Counted from the stretch's first letter, positions 48,692 through 61,001 are shown. The stretch is 64,000 bases of DNA from Ampelocalamus luodianensis (GCA_036346255.1 CM070617.1:1-64000); one strand, 5' to 3'. Notes: generated from the letters alone by a model not told the origin. Numbers and translations are program-made.

Positions 48692-49862
48692 ATGTCAGGA
48701 AGTGAGCGGGACAAGGTTCTGGATGATAACCTTACTGATCCGATCACAATAATGCACTACCATACACTTCGTGCCACGCTTCGAGACGAGTTCCGGGCTG
48801 AGGTCGACCAGGTGCGCGGTGACCTTGGGTATGTCCAAAACAACTTGGACGGTCTGGGGTCAGATTTCCAAAAGTTGTCCGTGACTGTTGACGACAACCA
48901 CAAGGTACTGCTCGATGCTATTGCCAATCTCACCGCTTCGATGCAGCTGGGTACACGTGGCGATGCGGGTAGTGTACACCTCCCGTACGAGCCGCGCGAC
49001 GAGACGGATGCGGAGGCTGCCGCTAGACGGCGGCGCGAGGCTGAACTACGCCAACGACAACTCGACAAACAGGTGCGTGTACGCGAGGCGGCACAACAGC
49101 GCCGTGTTGTTGCTGGGGTCGCGGTCCGTCCCCATGCACAAGGGCGCGACCGTGTCAATGGCGCTGGAGGAGGCGACGCCTATCCAGGCGCCAACGATGG
49201 CGCCTATGGAGACGTGCATGACAACGCCTATGGGGGTGCCTACTATAGCGCCCATGTAGGAGGCCGTGGCAACAGCCACACTGACGATGACGGCGACGAG
49301 TCCGTGTTCGATGACTCTTTGCCGCGCCGTGAACATAATCAATATGCCTGCAATCGTCGGCGCGATGAGGACGCCGATGATCTAGTTGCAAAGCCCAAGT
49401 TCACGATGCCGTCCTTTGAAGGTACTACAGAGGTAGAGATTTATCTCGCATGGGAGCTAAAAGTTGATAAGTTGTTCCGTATGAACCGCTATTCTGATCA
49501 GCGCAAGTTGGATCTTACCGTTGCTGCTTTGGACGGATATGCTGCTACATGGTGGGAGCGCCGTGTGCAACAACAGATGGAGCCACACGAGCCACGTGTT
49601 GTTAAATGGGATGAGTGAAGCGGCGATGCGCTGCGTGTGCTTTGTACCTACACATTACAAGCGCTCGTTGCATGAGAAGCTGATTGGGTTGCGACAGGGT
49701 TTGAAATCAGTTGATGAGTATTATAAAGAGATGGAGCAGATTATCATACATGCTAATGTGCGTGAGAATGAGGAACAAGCGATGGCTCGTTTTCTTTGCC
49801 GGATGAATTATGCTATTCGCGGATCGTTAATCATCATCAATACAACAACATGGTCGAGTTGA
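48692..49862 (+). pseudogene. Gag of the gypsy element, frameshifted
   Basis: The frame is open from 48578; the ATG at 48692 (MSGSERDKVLDDN) is the likely start. It has an N-terminal helical part with a hydrophobic heptad pattern (RATLRDEFRAEVDQVRGDLG). An Arg-rich and then a Gly/Ala/Tyr-rich linker follow. The retrotransposon Gag domain begins PKFTMPSFEG and includes EIYLAWELKVDKLF and YAATWWERR. A frame change near 49600-49640 separates this from the rest of the domain (FVPTHYKRSLHEKL, LRQGLKSVDEYYKEME). The frame stops at 49862. The zinc knuckle (CYKCKGVGHF, near 50115-50160) lies further on in another frame with a base missing. Gag forms the virus-like particle. Confidence 0.8.
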
Positions 49863-50300
49863 TGCATTAGGCACGCGAGGTCGAAACAAGTAATTGAAGA
49901 TGCTAAGTATGTCGCACGACAACGTTATTCAATGAGCTCAAGACCTTCAGACAACACAAGACAGCCGTGCAAGCCCGCTCCATCGTGGGGCAATTCGCGA
50001 CGCGCAGCTCCGCACGAGGAAGACAGCTAGTACACCGGCACTAACGCGCCGACCACGGCACCGCCGCTAGCGCGGCATCCTCGATGGGTTCTGCAGCCGC
50101 TCACGTGATATGACATGTTACAAGTGCAAGGGAGTTGGTCATTTTGTAAAGATTGCCCAAATAATAAAGTTATGATACTTATCGATGATGGGTATATTTC
50201 AACTAGTGATGAGGATGATACTACTCCATTTGCTGATTTTGCAGACGATCCCATAGAGGATGAGAGATTGGATCAGAGGCCGGGTCGCCACTGAGAGCAT

Positions 50301-50879
50301 ATGCTAGTGTGCACACCTCGTGTACTTAGTGTGTCACAGAGCCAGTCTACCGCACAACGGTGCAATTTGTTTCAGTCATGGGCTACAGTTGGCGGTAAAG
50401 TGTGCAAAGTCATAATTGATGGAGGCAGTTGTCATAATCTGGCCAACAAGGAGATGTGCACAAAATTGGGCTTACAATATTTACCGCATCCTCATCCTTA
50501 TCATGTGCAGTGGTTGAGCGATGTGAGCGAGGTGAAAGTCAGTCATATGGTGAAGGTGCACTTTAAGATAGGCCAGTATGAGGATACCATTGTTTGCGAT
50601 GTGGTGCCCATGTCAGTTTGTCACTTGTTGTTGGGGCGCCCATGGCAATTTGATCGCCATGTTTATCATGATGGGCATGCAAACTGCTACAAGTTTAAGT
50701 GGAGCGAAAAAGATGTGATTTTGTATCCACTTACACCAACAGAAATAGTCAATGCTGATAAGAAGAAAGTTGAGGTGAAAATTGCGAGTACACCAAATAG
50801 AGAGATTCCACCTTCGGTGAGTAAGAGCTACAAACCAAACTTGAGTGGTAAAAATAAAAGTGAGGAGAGAAAGGTTTAG
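50301..50879 (+). CDS. Aspartic protease region of the gypsy polyprotein
   Basis: A 192-codon open stretch. The catalytic aspartate is in the segment VCKVIIDGGSCHNLANKEM (D40 of this frame), with DGGS where classical proteases have D-T/S-G. A second conserved segment, VCHLLLGRPWQFDRHVYHDG, closes the fold. Retroviral-type proteases act as dimers to cut Gag-Pol. The tail is Lys/Ser-rich and ends at TAG 50877-50879, before the reverse transcriptase region, which is in a different frame. The open frame is probably part of a longer polyprotein, so its 5' limit is nominal. Confidence 0.75.
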   Translation: MLVCTPRVLSVSQSQSTAQRCNLFQSWATVGGKVCKVIIDGGSCHNLANKEMCTKLGLQYLPHPHPYHVQWLSDVSEVKVSHMVKVHFKIGQYEDTIVCDVVPMSVCHLLLGRPWQFDRHVYHDGHANCYKFKWSEKDVILYPLTPTEIVNADKKKVEVKIASTPNREIPPSVSKSYKPNLSGKNKSEERKV

Positions 50880-51008
50880 TAATGTTAGCCACCAAATCGA
50901 GATGAGAGCTTTTGTGAGAATCCCAATTTGGTGCACTTTGTACTCTGCACAAGGATGCATTGCTTTTACTAATGACTTGACGCTCTTCCTAGTGGTATCT
51001 CTCATGTT

Positions 51009-52457
51009 TTGCAGGAATTCAGCGACGTCTTTCCGGAGGAGGTGCCCGCTGGTTTGCCACCAATCCGCGGGATAGAGCATCAAATTGATTTCATTCCGGG
51101 AGCGACGCTACCAAACCGACCACCATATCGCACCAATCCCGAGGAAACAAAGGAATCCAGAAACAAGTACAAGAGCTTCTCGACAAAGGGTACGTACGCG
51201 AAAGCTTAAGCCCTTGTGTTGTTCCTGTTATTTTAGTTCCTAAAAAAGATGGTACTTGGCGCATGTGCATAGATTGTAGAGCGATTAATAATATCACTAT
51301 TCGATATCGCCATCCTATCCTCGCTTAGATGATATGTTAGACGAATTGAGTGGTGTTATATTTTCTAAAATTGATTTATGTAGTGGGTATCATCAAATTA
51401 GGATGAAAGAAGGAGATGAGTGGAAAACCGCTTTAAAACGAAATTTGGTTTGTATGAGTGGTTAGTCATGCCGTTTGGGTTAACTAATGCACCTAGTACA
51501 TTCATGAGATTGATGAATCATGTTTTGAGGCATTTCATTGGGAAATTTGTGGTCGTGTATTTTGATGATATCCTGATTTATAGCCATAATGAATCTGATC
51601 ATATTGACCACATTAGACAAGTGCTACAGGTTTTACGCGATGCTAGCTTGTTTGGAAACTTAGCGAAGTGCACTTTTTCCAAAGATCGCGTCATATTTTT
51701 GGGCTATGTGGTTTCGGCACAGGGAGTAGAGGTCGACAAGTCTAAAATTGCAGCAATTAAAAATTGGCCTACACCTGTGAATGTTAGCAAAATTCAGAGT
51801 TTTCATGGCCTCGCTGGATTTTATAGGCGCTTTGTGAAAGATTTTAGCGCTATCGCTGCCCCATTGAATGAATTAACAAAAAAAGGCGTTGAATTTACAT
51901 GGGGGCCGGTGCAACAAGAGGCTTTTGATTTGTTAAAACAACGATTGACTGAAGCACCGTTGCTTGTTTTACCTAATTTCACTAAGAATTTTGAGATTGA
52001 ATGTGATGCTAGTGGAATTGCTATTGGCGGTGTTTTAATGCAAGAAGGTAGACCGGTTGCATATTTTAGCGAGGAATTGAAGGGCGCTCAATTGAATTAT
52101 CCGGTCTATGATAAGGAGCATTATGCGTTAGTGCGTGTTTTAGAGGTTTGGCAGCATTATTTATGGCCTAAGGAGTTTATTATACATTCAGATCATGAGG
52201 CTTTAAAATATTTGCACGGTCAATCTAAACTAAACCGACGTCGTGCTAAGTGGGTAGAATTTATTGAGTCGTTTCCTTACATTGTGAAATATAAGAAGGG
52301 CAAGGAAAACGTGGTTGCTGATGCTCTTTCCAGGAAAAGTGTGCTTTTAAATCGCTTAGATGTGCAAGTTCCTGGTTTAGAGAGTTTGCGTGATTTATAT
52401 GCTAATGACCATGATTTCGCTTCACCTTATGCGCATTGCAAAGATGGGAAAGGCTAG
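51009..52457 (+). pseudogene. Reverse transcriptase-RNase H region of the gypsy element, frameshifted
   Basis: The RT N-terminal signature (EFSDVFPEEVPAGLPPIRGI) starts at 51012. Frame breaks lie near 51155, 51320 and 51431. The rest is open from 51420 to 52457. RT motifs include the fingers/palm segment VPKKDGTWRMCIDCRA, MPFGLTNAPSTFMRLMN and the catalytic YFDDILIYS box (residues 47-50 of the last frame). RNase H follows with FEIECDASGIAIGGVL, IIHSDHEAL and the closing ENVVADALSR. The block ends at a TAG (52455-52457) in frame with the integrase region. RT copies the genomic RNA to DNA in the particle. With these breaks the element is not expected to move by itself, unless the breaks are consensus errors. 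Confidence 0.85.
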
Positions 52458-52523
52458 GACAAATTTCACATTCATGATGGGTTTTTATTTCGCGCTAACA
52501 AACTATGCGTTCCAGAATCGTCC

Positions 52524-53960
52524 GTGCGTTTGCTATTATTGCAGGAATCTCATGCAGGTGGTTTGATGGGACATTTTGGACGAGAGAAGACATTGTCTAT
52601 GCTGAGCGATTACTTTTATTGGCCTAAGATGAGGCGTGATGTGGACAGGTATGTACAACGGTGCATAACTTGTCACAAGGCGAAATCGAAATTGCATCCA
52701 CATGGTTTGTATACTCCTCTTCCCGTTCCTAATGCACCATGGGAAGATATTAGTATGGACTTTGTTTTAGGACTACCTAGAACTAAGCGGGGGAGAGATT
52801 CTGTTTTTGTCGTTGTGGATCGATTTTCGAAGATGGCACATTTTATTCCGTGCCACAAGAGCGACGATGCGTCGCATGTTGCTGACTTATTTTTCAAGGA
52901 GATAGTGCGGTTGCATGGCGTGCCCAGGACCATTGTCTCGGATCGCGACGTCAAATTCATGAGCTATTTTTGGAAGACACTTTGGGGGAAGCTAGGGACG
53001 AGGTTGTTATTCAGCACAACTTGTCATCCCCAAACTGATGGTCAAACAGAGGTGGTGAACCGTACATTTTCGATGTTGCTGAGGACCATGATCAAGAAAA
53101 ATATCAAAGAGTGGGAGGACTGTTTGCCGCACGTGGAGTTCGCCTACAACAGAGCCATCCACTCTACTACACAGATGTGCCCGTTTGAGGTGGTGTATGG
53201 TTTCAAGCCAATTACGCCACTTGATTTGTTGCCGCTTCCAAGTCAACAACGAACAAATATGGAGGCGTCAAAGCGAGTTGAATATGCGAAGAAATTACAC
53301 CTCAAGGTGAAAGAAGAAATTGAGCGCAAAGCGAAGTACTATGCTGATAAGGCGAACAAGAAAAGAAAGAAGATGATTTTTCAGCCGGGCGATTTAGTTT
53401 GGTTACACTATCGCAAGGATCGTTTTCCAGATCGACGCAAATCGAAGTTGCTGCCACGAGGAGATGGACCTTTCAAAGTGCTTGAGCGAATTAATGATAA
53501 TGCATACAAAATCGAGCTTCCGGGAGATGACTATGGCGTGAGCTCGACATTCAACGTTGTTGATTTATCACCGTTCTTCGGTGCTGATGATCTAGCGTCG
53601 AGGACGACGCCTTTTCAAGAGGGGGAGGATGATGAGGGCATCCTTACGACACCTTCTCCTCCACCTAATGCTCAAGATATACGCTTCGAGTTACCGACTG
53701 GGCCAATTACAAGAGCACGTGCCAAGAAACTACAATCTCAAGTGAACTTGTTTCTTAATGAATATGTCATTGATTTTAATGAGAATTTTATACTACCTAA
53801 AAACAGTGTTTTACTTGTGATTAGGTTTGAAGATTCAGCGATGGACGGAGATCAAGGATATGCGGCCGTCATCCAAGGAAGCCCATCAAATGAGGAGGTC
53901 AAGACGCTGGCCTATGGCCCATTCGGCCAAGGAGGAGAGGACCAAGGTCTATGCGGATAA
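52524..53960 (+). CDS. Integrase region of the gypsy element, running into the 3' LTR
   Basis: A 478-codon open stretch. The HHCC zinc domain has H10, H17, C47 and C50. The catalytic core shows D79 (DISMDFVLG), D140 (TIVSDRDVKF) and E176 (TDGQTEVVNR), a normal DD35E set. The C-terminal domain has FQPGDLVWLHYRKDRF and GPFKVLERINDNAYKIELPG. I see no chromodomain. From about residue 370 the frame lies in the 3' LTR and adds about 110 residues (TPSPPPNAQDIRFELPTGPI). Coding into the LTR is typical of CRM-clade elements, where this tail can influence insertion site. The true start is upstream, past the TAG at 52455. Confidence 0.85.
   Translation: MRLLLLQESHAGGLMGHFGREKTLSMLSDYFYWPKMRRDVDRYVQRCITCHKAKSKLHPHGLYTPLPVPNAPWEDISMDFVLGLPRTKRGRDSVFVVVDRFSKMAHFIPCHKSDDASHVADLFFKEIVRLHGVPRTIVSDRDVKFMSYFWKTLWGKLGTRLLFSTTCHPQTDGQTEVVNRTFSMLLRTMIKKNIKEWEDCLPHVEFAYNRAIHSTTQMCPFEVVYGFKPITPLDLLPLPSQQRTNMEASKRVEYAKKLHLKVKEEIERKAKYYADKANKKRKKMIFQPGDLVWLHYRKDRFPDRRKSKLLPRGDGPFKVLERINDNAYKIELPGDDYGVSSTFNVVDLSPFFGADDLASRTTPFQEGEDDEGILTTPSPPPNAQDIRFELPTGPITRARAKKLQSQVNLFLNEYVIDFNENFILPKNSVLLVIRFEDSAMDGDQGYAAVIQGSPSNEEVKTLAYGPFGQGGEDQGLCG
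53617..53629 (+). other. Polypurine tract of the gypsy element
   Basis: AAGAGGGGGAGGA directly before the 3' LTR start at 53630. It lies within the integrase coding frame. Confidence 0.75.
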
Positions 53961-54548
53961 ACGAGGGATCACGCCCAAGCGATCAAGCACAAAGCCCATA
54001 TGAAGGAACCGTGAAGGAAGCCCAATTCGCGCATGAACAAGAAATGCGCTGATCTCGGGTTTGTGAGCGAAGAACGCTGCCGCAAGATCGGGTCGTGAAA
54101 CGATAATCACCTTACTGATCTTTGGCCGTGAACAAGAACACACGCATGAATAGTCCCACATGGAAAATTAGACCGAATAGTTATTAGCCCAAGACTATAT
54201 ATTGAGGGTAGACCCCATTGTAAAGCGCACTCGCTTTATGCATAAGAATTGAAACATAGCTATTGCTTGTTCTTTCTAAACCAGAGTTCATGCGAGGACT
54301 TCTGAGAGAGAATTAGGCGATCCATTGTTCGTTCTGCATTTTTAAGGTCAAGTTTGCTTTTCCGCTGGGAATTGAGGGCTTGGCGATCTCCGCTCGTGGT
54401 CTCGCAGTGATCATTCCGGTGCGTGTTGGCGAATATCCATAGAGCTGCAAGTCCGTGCACTGGCGCGTGGTGTACAGCTGAGCGGTGTTCGTCGTCAAGC
54501 GCTATTTATCTACGGTTCTACTCGAGAAGATCGGGCCACCCCGTATCA
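53630..54548 (+). repeat. 3' LTR of the gypsy element (919 bp)
   Basis: Starts TGATGAGGGCATCC and ends CCCCGTATCA, followed by the AGTTA target duplication. Its first 330 bases encode the integrase tail. The same peptide can be read in the 5' LTR (46671-46850). Confidence 0.9.
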
Positions 54549-56877
54549 AGTTACTTTTGAACTGAAAAATAGGTTAAACTTCTAAAATTCATAACTAATT
54601 CATTTTAACTCCAAATTAAGTAAAGCAAATTTTGTTGGTTCATATTTTTTTAATGTAGTTTTAAATGGAATAGGTTTCCAGTATGTTTATGTCCCAAAAA
54701 ATTGTTGGGAATAGAATTGAGGTCTTATTTGAATTAAGTTTAACACATGTAATTGTTTAAACTTCATAAATTCATAAGTAATTTATCTTAAGTCCGAATA
54801 AAGTGAAATCAATTTTGTTAATTTTCATTTTTAATGTACTTTTAATTGGAATAGCTTTTGGATATGTTTCTGTTACAGAAAATGTTGGTATTTGAATTAA
54901 TTGTATGCTAATGACTTTAACATTGGAAAATTCTTATGAACACTAAATGAACTAAAATTTTTACCTAAAATCATATAATATTAGAACCTCACTGAAGTAT
55001 AAATTTCATGCATGTTTGAGCATTTTGGATTTTCAGTTGTTCTCGATGTTTATTCGTAATAATTATTTTCTAGATTCTGAATTGCCGGACGTGATACCCG
55101 AAAATCCTGAGATAGAGCAAGTGGTTTATCAACAAGGCAAGCATCCTCTTGCATCATCTTGATCCCAATTTTTGTACTTTAGTATTTTGAATCGCAATAA
55201 TAATTGCTTGCATACTATTTTTGCTATATTTTAACTTGTGAGTTTAGATTAGTTATATCCTAATGTTTGTGGTTTATCCTTAGTCATTCCATACAATTAA
55301 GCTTAAGTTGGATATATTGTGATCGTACTTATGCTTTGTATGAATGCTTAGCCCTGCAAGTCATTAGATACGTTAGTTCGGTTGATGGGCTTATCTCGTC
55401 AATCAAGGGAAACACTGAACATTTTATGTTTCTAAGTTTTATTCAGATCTTGAACATGATGTTTTAGTATAAATTTTGATCTTTGAAACATGATTTAGAT
55501 CTGGACAAGTGGTGGATATTGTAGGTGCTTTCGTGCAAGAGAATTGGGTATGTGGTCGTCTTGTCCAGATCATTAAGGACCGAAGCTTTTGGGCGGTTAC
55601 TCCAAGTATCAATCGTACTTTCACATGCGGTATTATGGGCGTCGCTTGGTTAAGGGGAAGATCTTATTGAGTTGGAAAATGGGTGGTGTAAGGACGCATG
55701 TGTATGATCATGTTGTTCTTAGGGCTCCGATTGCAATCTATTATGTGCAGTGAGCACAACTTTAATTTTTGTCGATTGGGTCGGCACTCCCGGTACAACT
55801 TGCGTGCTCCGGTTAGCAGGTTCTATCAGAAACTTGTACTAAGCGGGATCAGGTCTCGCATGGATGATTCAACTCAATAAGACCGTCTTGCTGAAAAATA
55901 CCGAGTCTTGATTTCCCCGCCCGGCGTACCAAAGGAAGTGTGCTATTATCCGGAGGCTTACGGGCTAGTCAAGTCGTGTGGGTAAAGATGTACACCCCTG
56001 CAAGGTTAAAACTATTCGAATAGCCGTGTCCACGGTTACGAACGACTTGGTTTTAATTGTCACCATTGTAGACTGAAAATTTAAAACTTGATATGGGAAC
56101 AACTCGGTATCGGTATGACCGGTTTGTCATGTATTTTAGTTTATCAAAGCGGGCTGTCCACTTTGGTATTGTTTGATATATGTCTATCTTATTGTCACTA
56201 AATTCTTTTAATCCAAATTTAATTTACTAAATGGCTTTGGCAAAATAGAATGTGTAGGAACAAAACTTGTCGCTTTATGCAAAACTTAAGTCAATATAAC
56301 CTATCCTTTGGACAACCTCTAGCATATATATATTCTCTAATCCTTTGGATAGGCTCTATCATACACTTTCTTTTATTAGTTTGTGTAAGTCTTGCGAGTA
56401 CCTTTTGTACTCAATCAGATTGACCACTTGTTTCAGGTGAGAACGTCGCACGAAATGGTTTTAACTATCGCTCCAGTTCTGGGCGATAGCGGCAGATGCA
56501 TTGGTTTTAACTCCAGTTGGTTGCTTGTGGGTTTTGGGCATATCAATCAGGTAGTTTACCTTTATTTTCATGTTTTCTTCCGCTGCAATTTATTGTCTTC
56601 TGATCAGATTTGGCCGGTTGGCCCTTATGCGAAAATCGGGCCATTAGGTCCTATTTGTTGAAATTGAAATAATAATGCTTCTAATATTTTTGCATGTTTG
56701 ACCATGGTTGTGTTCCATGTTATTTTGATATGTACATGTTAGTCACTGATCTTTGGGAACTAACATGAGATGCATATCCGGGAATCTTGAAATCGGTTTC
56801 GTTTCATGTTTAGGGTTATGCCTTCTGCGCAATCACTTGACTTGAACCAAATTCGATTTCGGGGACCCCACATTATT

Positions 56878-57205
56878 CAATACTTCATAAATATAAAAGT
56901 GATGCAATCATCTTCATGATTACCTTTATGGCATATCACTAACACTTGTGCTTAAAATTAGTTAATTTGATTGGATGGGACTTCGTGAAAGTAAGAATTT
57001 GATTGGATTAAATGTTGTTCTTTTGTCTAATTGGATTTAAAAGATATGTATGTATACCGATTTATAATATTCAAGAAAATGGGAAAAAAAGGAAAGGCAA
57101 ACAATGAAAAAAGGACAAGCAGCTGCACATGGCATCCTGCTTAACGAGTCATAACAGGTCAAGCGAGACAGATACAAGGATTGAGAGCCCAGGCAGGCCG
57201 GCCCT
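56878..57205 (+). promoter_or_regulatory. Upstream region of the sugar transporter, unit 2
   Basis: About 330 bases between the solo LTR's TTATT and the ATG. A TATA-like TTTATAATA at about 57060-57068 is roughly 140 bases before the ATG. No other signal is recognised. Confidence 0.35.
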
Positions 57206-60200
57206 ATGGCTATGGAAGGAGGAGAAGAAGAAGCCAACAAGCCTCTCTTGGTAACGGTGGCCGGAGGCAGTGGTGATAGCCAACGCAGAGCTGCCTCTGC
57301 TTCTGTTTCTTCGATTGGGGTGGTGGTCGCCAGCACCGCCGTCGCCGTCGCCGGATCCTTCGAGTTCGGAATCTCGGTAAGCCCTTATGGATACGTACGT
57401 TTAATTACTAATTAGGGTCTCTTCTTCCAATCCCATCTCATCTCTTGCTTCCTCCTTTTTCTCCAGCTAATTTGTAGTAGCTAACTAATGCAGCTAATTA
57501 AAATGGTTGGGTAGAGTATGTAACTAGGCCAATATCTAATTAGGCAGATTTATCCTACTAGTATTTTGGTACATCATCATTAATCAAGGACCAGGCGAAG
57601 CTAATTTCGATTTCCTGTTTTGCTTGGCGCTGCAGGTAGGCTACTCATCACCATCGCAGGAGGGCATCATGCGTGATCTTCACCTTTCCTTAGCTGAGGT
57701 ACTCATATACATAATTGCTCATCTTGGTGGATCAATTGTACACAGGATCTATATAAGCATCTAGCAAGCTCAACTGCATTTTTATTTATCATGTGCACAT
57801 GCAGTATTCTGCCTTTGGCTCAATATTGACCATTGGAGCAATGCTAGGCGCTATTCTCAGTGGCTCCATAGCAGATCGAGTTGGTCGAAGATGCGTAAGT
57901 ATTAATCCCATTCCCATCCTGCTAATTAAGCTAGCTGCATCTGTGCATTTTATATGTACTAGTTCGCAAAAAACATTTTATATGTACCAAACTAACCAAA
58001 ACCAAACTGTCTGAGGGATCATTTATATGCTCTCGGCTGATGACCGACTTCTGCTAACTTCTTGTACATTGTGGCGTGCAGGCAATGGCAATATCAGATA
58101 TTTTCTGCATTCTTGGATATCTCTTTATAATCTTTTCTAAGGTTTCCGCCCTCCTTTCTCTATATATCTCCACTTTAGTGGGCACTTAGATGCCATGGCC
58201 ACTGCAACTTTTAAGTAACATTTTATCTTCTTAGTTCATCTAATACTTTGCTTTTCTGTATGATCTTCCATAGAATTTTTGGTGGCTTGACCTTGGAAGG
58301 CTCTTAATTGGATGTGGAATTGGCCTTCTTTCATATGTGGTGATTACAATAAGCAACTCCATCTTGTTACTTTCTCCAACAAATTTGGTTTGAAATTTGT
58401 GGTACCTGAACAGGTTCCAGTCTATATATCAGAGATAACACCCAAGAATCTTAGAGGAGGCTTCAGAACTGTAAACCAGGTTTGTACTCAATCAGGGATA
58501 TTTCATTACTGACTGTTCAGAACTTTATCTTAAGAAAGCAAGCACCTCCATTTCTGCAGCTTATGATATGTTGTGGGGCATCACTTGCGTATGCTCTGGG
58601 GACCTTTATCACCTGGCGTACCTTGGCAATCATCGGTACTTTGTTTGTTTGGGTGTACTTTTCTTCCTTTCCTATAACAATGATCATAGATTTTAGATTA
58701 GATCTTGTAGATTGCACCAACTTCAACGGGTCCTTGTTTCAATCTAAACATATCGACTTCAAAATTCATGCACATTTTTAACTAGAAATTTAGTGCATAT
58801 GGTTATGTGTAAATGTTAGATTTATCTCTTGTAGGTGTGACACCATGTTTACTGCAGCTGGTTGGCCTTCTTTTGATTCCTGAATCTCCAAGATGGCTCG
58901 TAAGTAGCTTTCCTTGAACTACTGATACTTGATGAATCTTTTAGTTTCAATAGTAGAGTTTCTATTGCCTAGTTAATAGAAAGTTAGAAACACTTCTCTT
59001 ATTAAAACATATATAAGTATTGGGTGACATTGGCAAACTTAAGATGGTCATTTAGTAACATTGCAACAAGTTCTGTCCTTTACTCGATCATGGAGAGACA
59101 CTCACTTGAACATCACCTGAGGATCATATGCAAGGGAACAGATTTTGAACTTTCAATTAATTACATATAAATATTCAGTTTGAGACCTAGGTTTAGAAGT
59201 AGATACAATAAAATCTGCACATAGATAAGTTTAAAATCATCTTCTCATATGATCATTAGATAAAGCCTACAAGTTCATCCCTTGGAACAAAGCTTGATGA
59301 AAAATCATGTATTTCAGGCTAGGATCAGACACCCAGGTGCATTTGAGGCAGCATTACAGAAGCTTAGGGGAAAGGAAACTGATATCTTCCAAGAGGCAGC
59401 AGAAATCAAAGTATCAAGTGCCTGAGAGTTAAAACTAACCACTAACGTAATTATGTATTACTATAAGATCTAGCTAATTCCATCATCTATATATTCAGGA
59501 TTTCACAGAAAAACTTCAGCATCTACCGCAGTCGAAGATGTTGGACCTGTTTCAGAAGGATTATATTCATGCTGTTACAGTAAGTATCATAGTTATGCCT
59601 TTCTAGCTGGAAGGGAAATGCTTCTGTAATTTTCTAAGATATCAGTTCTGCGGTCAGGTTGGAGTTGGGCTAATGATCCTTCAACAGTTTGGGGGAGTAA
59701 ATGCGATTTGCTTCTACGCCAGTGAGATATTTGTTTCGGCCGGTAAGGAATAGTAGCAACTTGTTGCGTTAACTCTCTCTCTCTCTCATACACTGGTTAT
59801 GGTTGTCAGAAGAGAACTTTTACCATGGGCCGGTTACTTTGGGGGTACTAACTACTCATGATACAAATCAGGTTTCGCGTCAGGAAACACGGGAATGCTT
59901 GCAATGGTTGCGGTCCAGGTCTCTTCAACGAGGCTCCTAGCCACCTCTGTTGCTTCTCACTGACTTTAGGTGATTAAAGTTTAGTGTCCTTGCAGATTCC
60001 GATGACGGCATTAGGGGTGCTTCTAATGGACAAGGCTGGAAGGAGGCCTCTTTTGATGGTAAAAAATGTAGACTTAATAATGGATGATAAGCACAGTAAT
60101 TTTTATGCTGAAATATTACAGGTCTCTGCAGCTGGAACATGCTTAGGTTGCCTACTAGTTGGTGTGTCATTCTTATCTAAGGTTTGAATTTGCTGAAATC

Positions 60201-61001
60201 AATTGCATCCTCGTAGGAAGGCCACCAACTTACCAGTAGTTTTACATTTTTACTCTTCCTGGAACAGGAACGGCATTGGGTGAAGGACTTGAACATAGCG
60301 TTGGCTTTGGCAGGCATTCTGGTATATACTGCTTGTTAACTTCTTCCCTGCATTACTGCCAGATCTCTCTCTCTCTCTCTCTCTCAGTGGTAGTTGTAAA
60401 CATTTTTGTGTCCTGCAAAACCAGGTTTTCACTGGATCTTTTTCACTGGGTATGGGAGGAATACCATGGGTTATAATGTCAGAGGTATCTTTTCTGCCCC
60501 TTAAGTAAAAGATATTGAGATTACTGTACCCAAAAATCCTTCAGAATCCGCGGACTAAAAGTACGTCAGCAGTGTCGATGAATTTGACTACATTTCATCA
60601 TTGGGCATGCAGATTTTTCCCATAAACATGAAAGGATCAGCTGGAAGCCTTGTAACCTTAGTAAGCTGGCTCGGCTCGTGGATCGTCTCGTACGCTTTCA
60701 ACTTTCTCCTGATGTGGAGCTCTTATGGTAAATTAGCACCAAGAAAAAAGGAACTTTTTAATCATAGTCACGATGGATTCTAGCATGGGCATGCATATTG
60801 TGAGCCCAACAGTTTCATGGGTCTGCAACTTTGTTGATGTTTTGTTTTTCTGTATATCTTGGACGGATTGCAGGCACATTTTTCCTGTTTACGAGCATTT
60901 GTGGGCTCACAGTTGTATTTGTGGAGCGGCTGGTGCCAGAGACTAAAGGAAGGACCCTAGAAGAGATTCAAGCTTCCATGAACTCGTCCTTAACGCCCTA
61001 G
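57206..61001 (+). CDS. ERD6-like monosaccharide transporter, intact 18-exon gene
   Basis: Exons 57206-57376, 57636-57698, 57805-57894, 58082-58141, 58274-58339, 58414-58479, 58560-58635, 58835-58899, 59318-59410, 59499-59579, 59658-59742, 59872-59918, 59996-60058, 60122-60181, 60268-60321, 60425-60484, 60613-60727 and 60874-61001 join at GT-AG introns. They sum to 1443 bases, 480 residues plus stop. The protein is a 12-helix major facilitator: DRVGRR (residues 102-107), PESPRWL (213-219), QQFGG (286-290), DKAGRRPLL (from 332), PETKGRT (460-466). The N-terminus lacks a signal peptide but has the acidic and dileucine-like EANKPLL motif seen in tonoplast members. ERD6-like carriers export sugars from the vacuole by proton symport. 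Exon lengths and family size fit. It is the best-preserved gene of the duplicated pair. Confidence 0.93.

Larger units (their letters stand above)
46671..54548 (+). mobile_element. Ty3/gypsy retrotransposon, CRM-like, 7878 bp
   Basis: A full-length element with two LTRs, flanked by the 5-bp duplication AGTTA (46666-46670 and 54549-54553); the empty site is at 29337-29341 in unit 1. The order is LTR, PBS, gag with one zinc knuckle, protease, reverse transcriptase-RNase H, integrase, polypurine tract, LTR. The integrase frame continues into the 3' LTR. That trait, the TGATGAGG LTR start and the RT/RNase H sequence point to the CRM clade, known for centromeric elements in grasses. Several frameshifts and one stop break the polyprotein. 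Confidence 0.85.
44579..56872. mobile_element. Solo LTR, unit 2 (about 4.4 kb, split by a gypsy element)
   Basis: Same LTR as in unit 1: TGTCACAC start, GACCCCACA end, TTATT on both sides (44574-44578 and 56873-56877). It is interrupted at 46671-54548 by the gypsy element. It keeps about 150 bases at 55340-55490 that are missing from unit 1. The Helitron target (CTTGA next to TATGGG) is intact near 56091. Confidence 0.72.

Noticed and set aside
48757..49391. Antisense frames across gypsy gag
   Set aside because: Shadows of the Arg-rich gag linker on the other strand.
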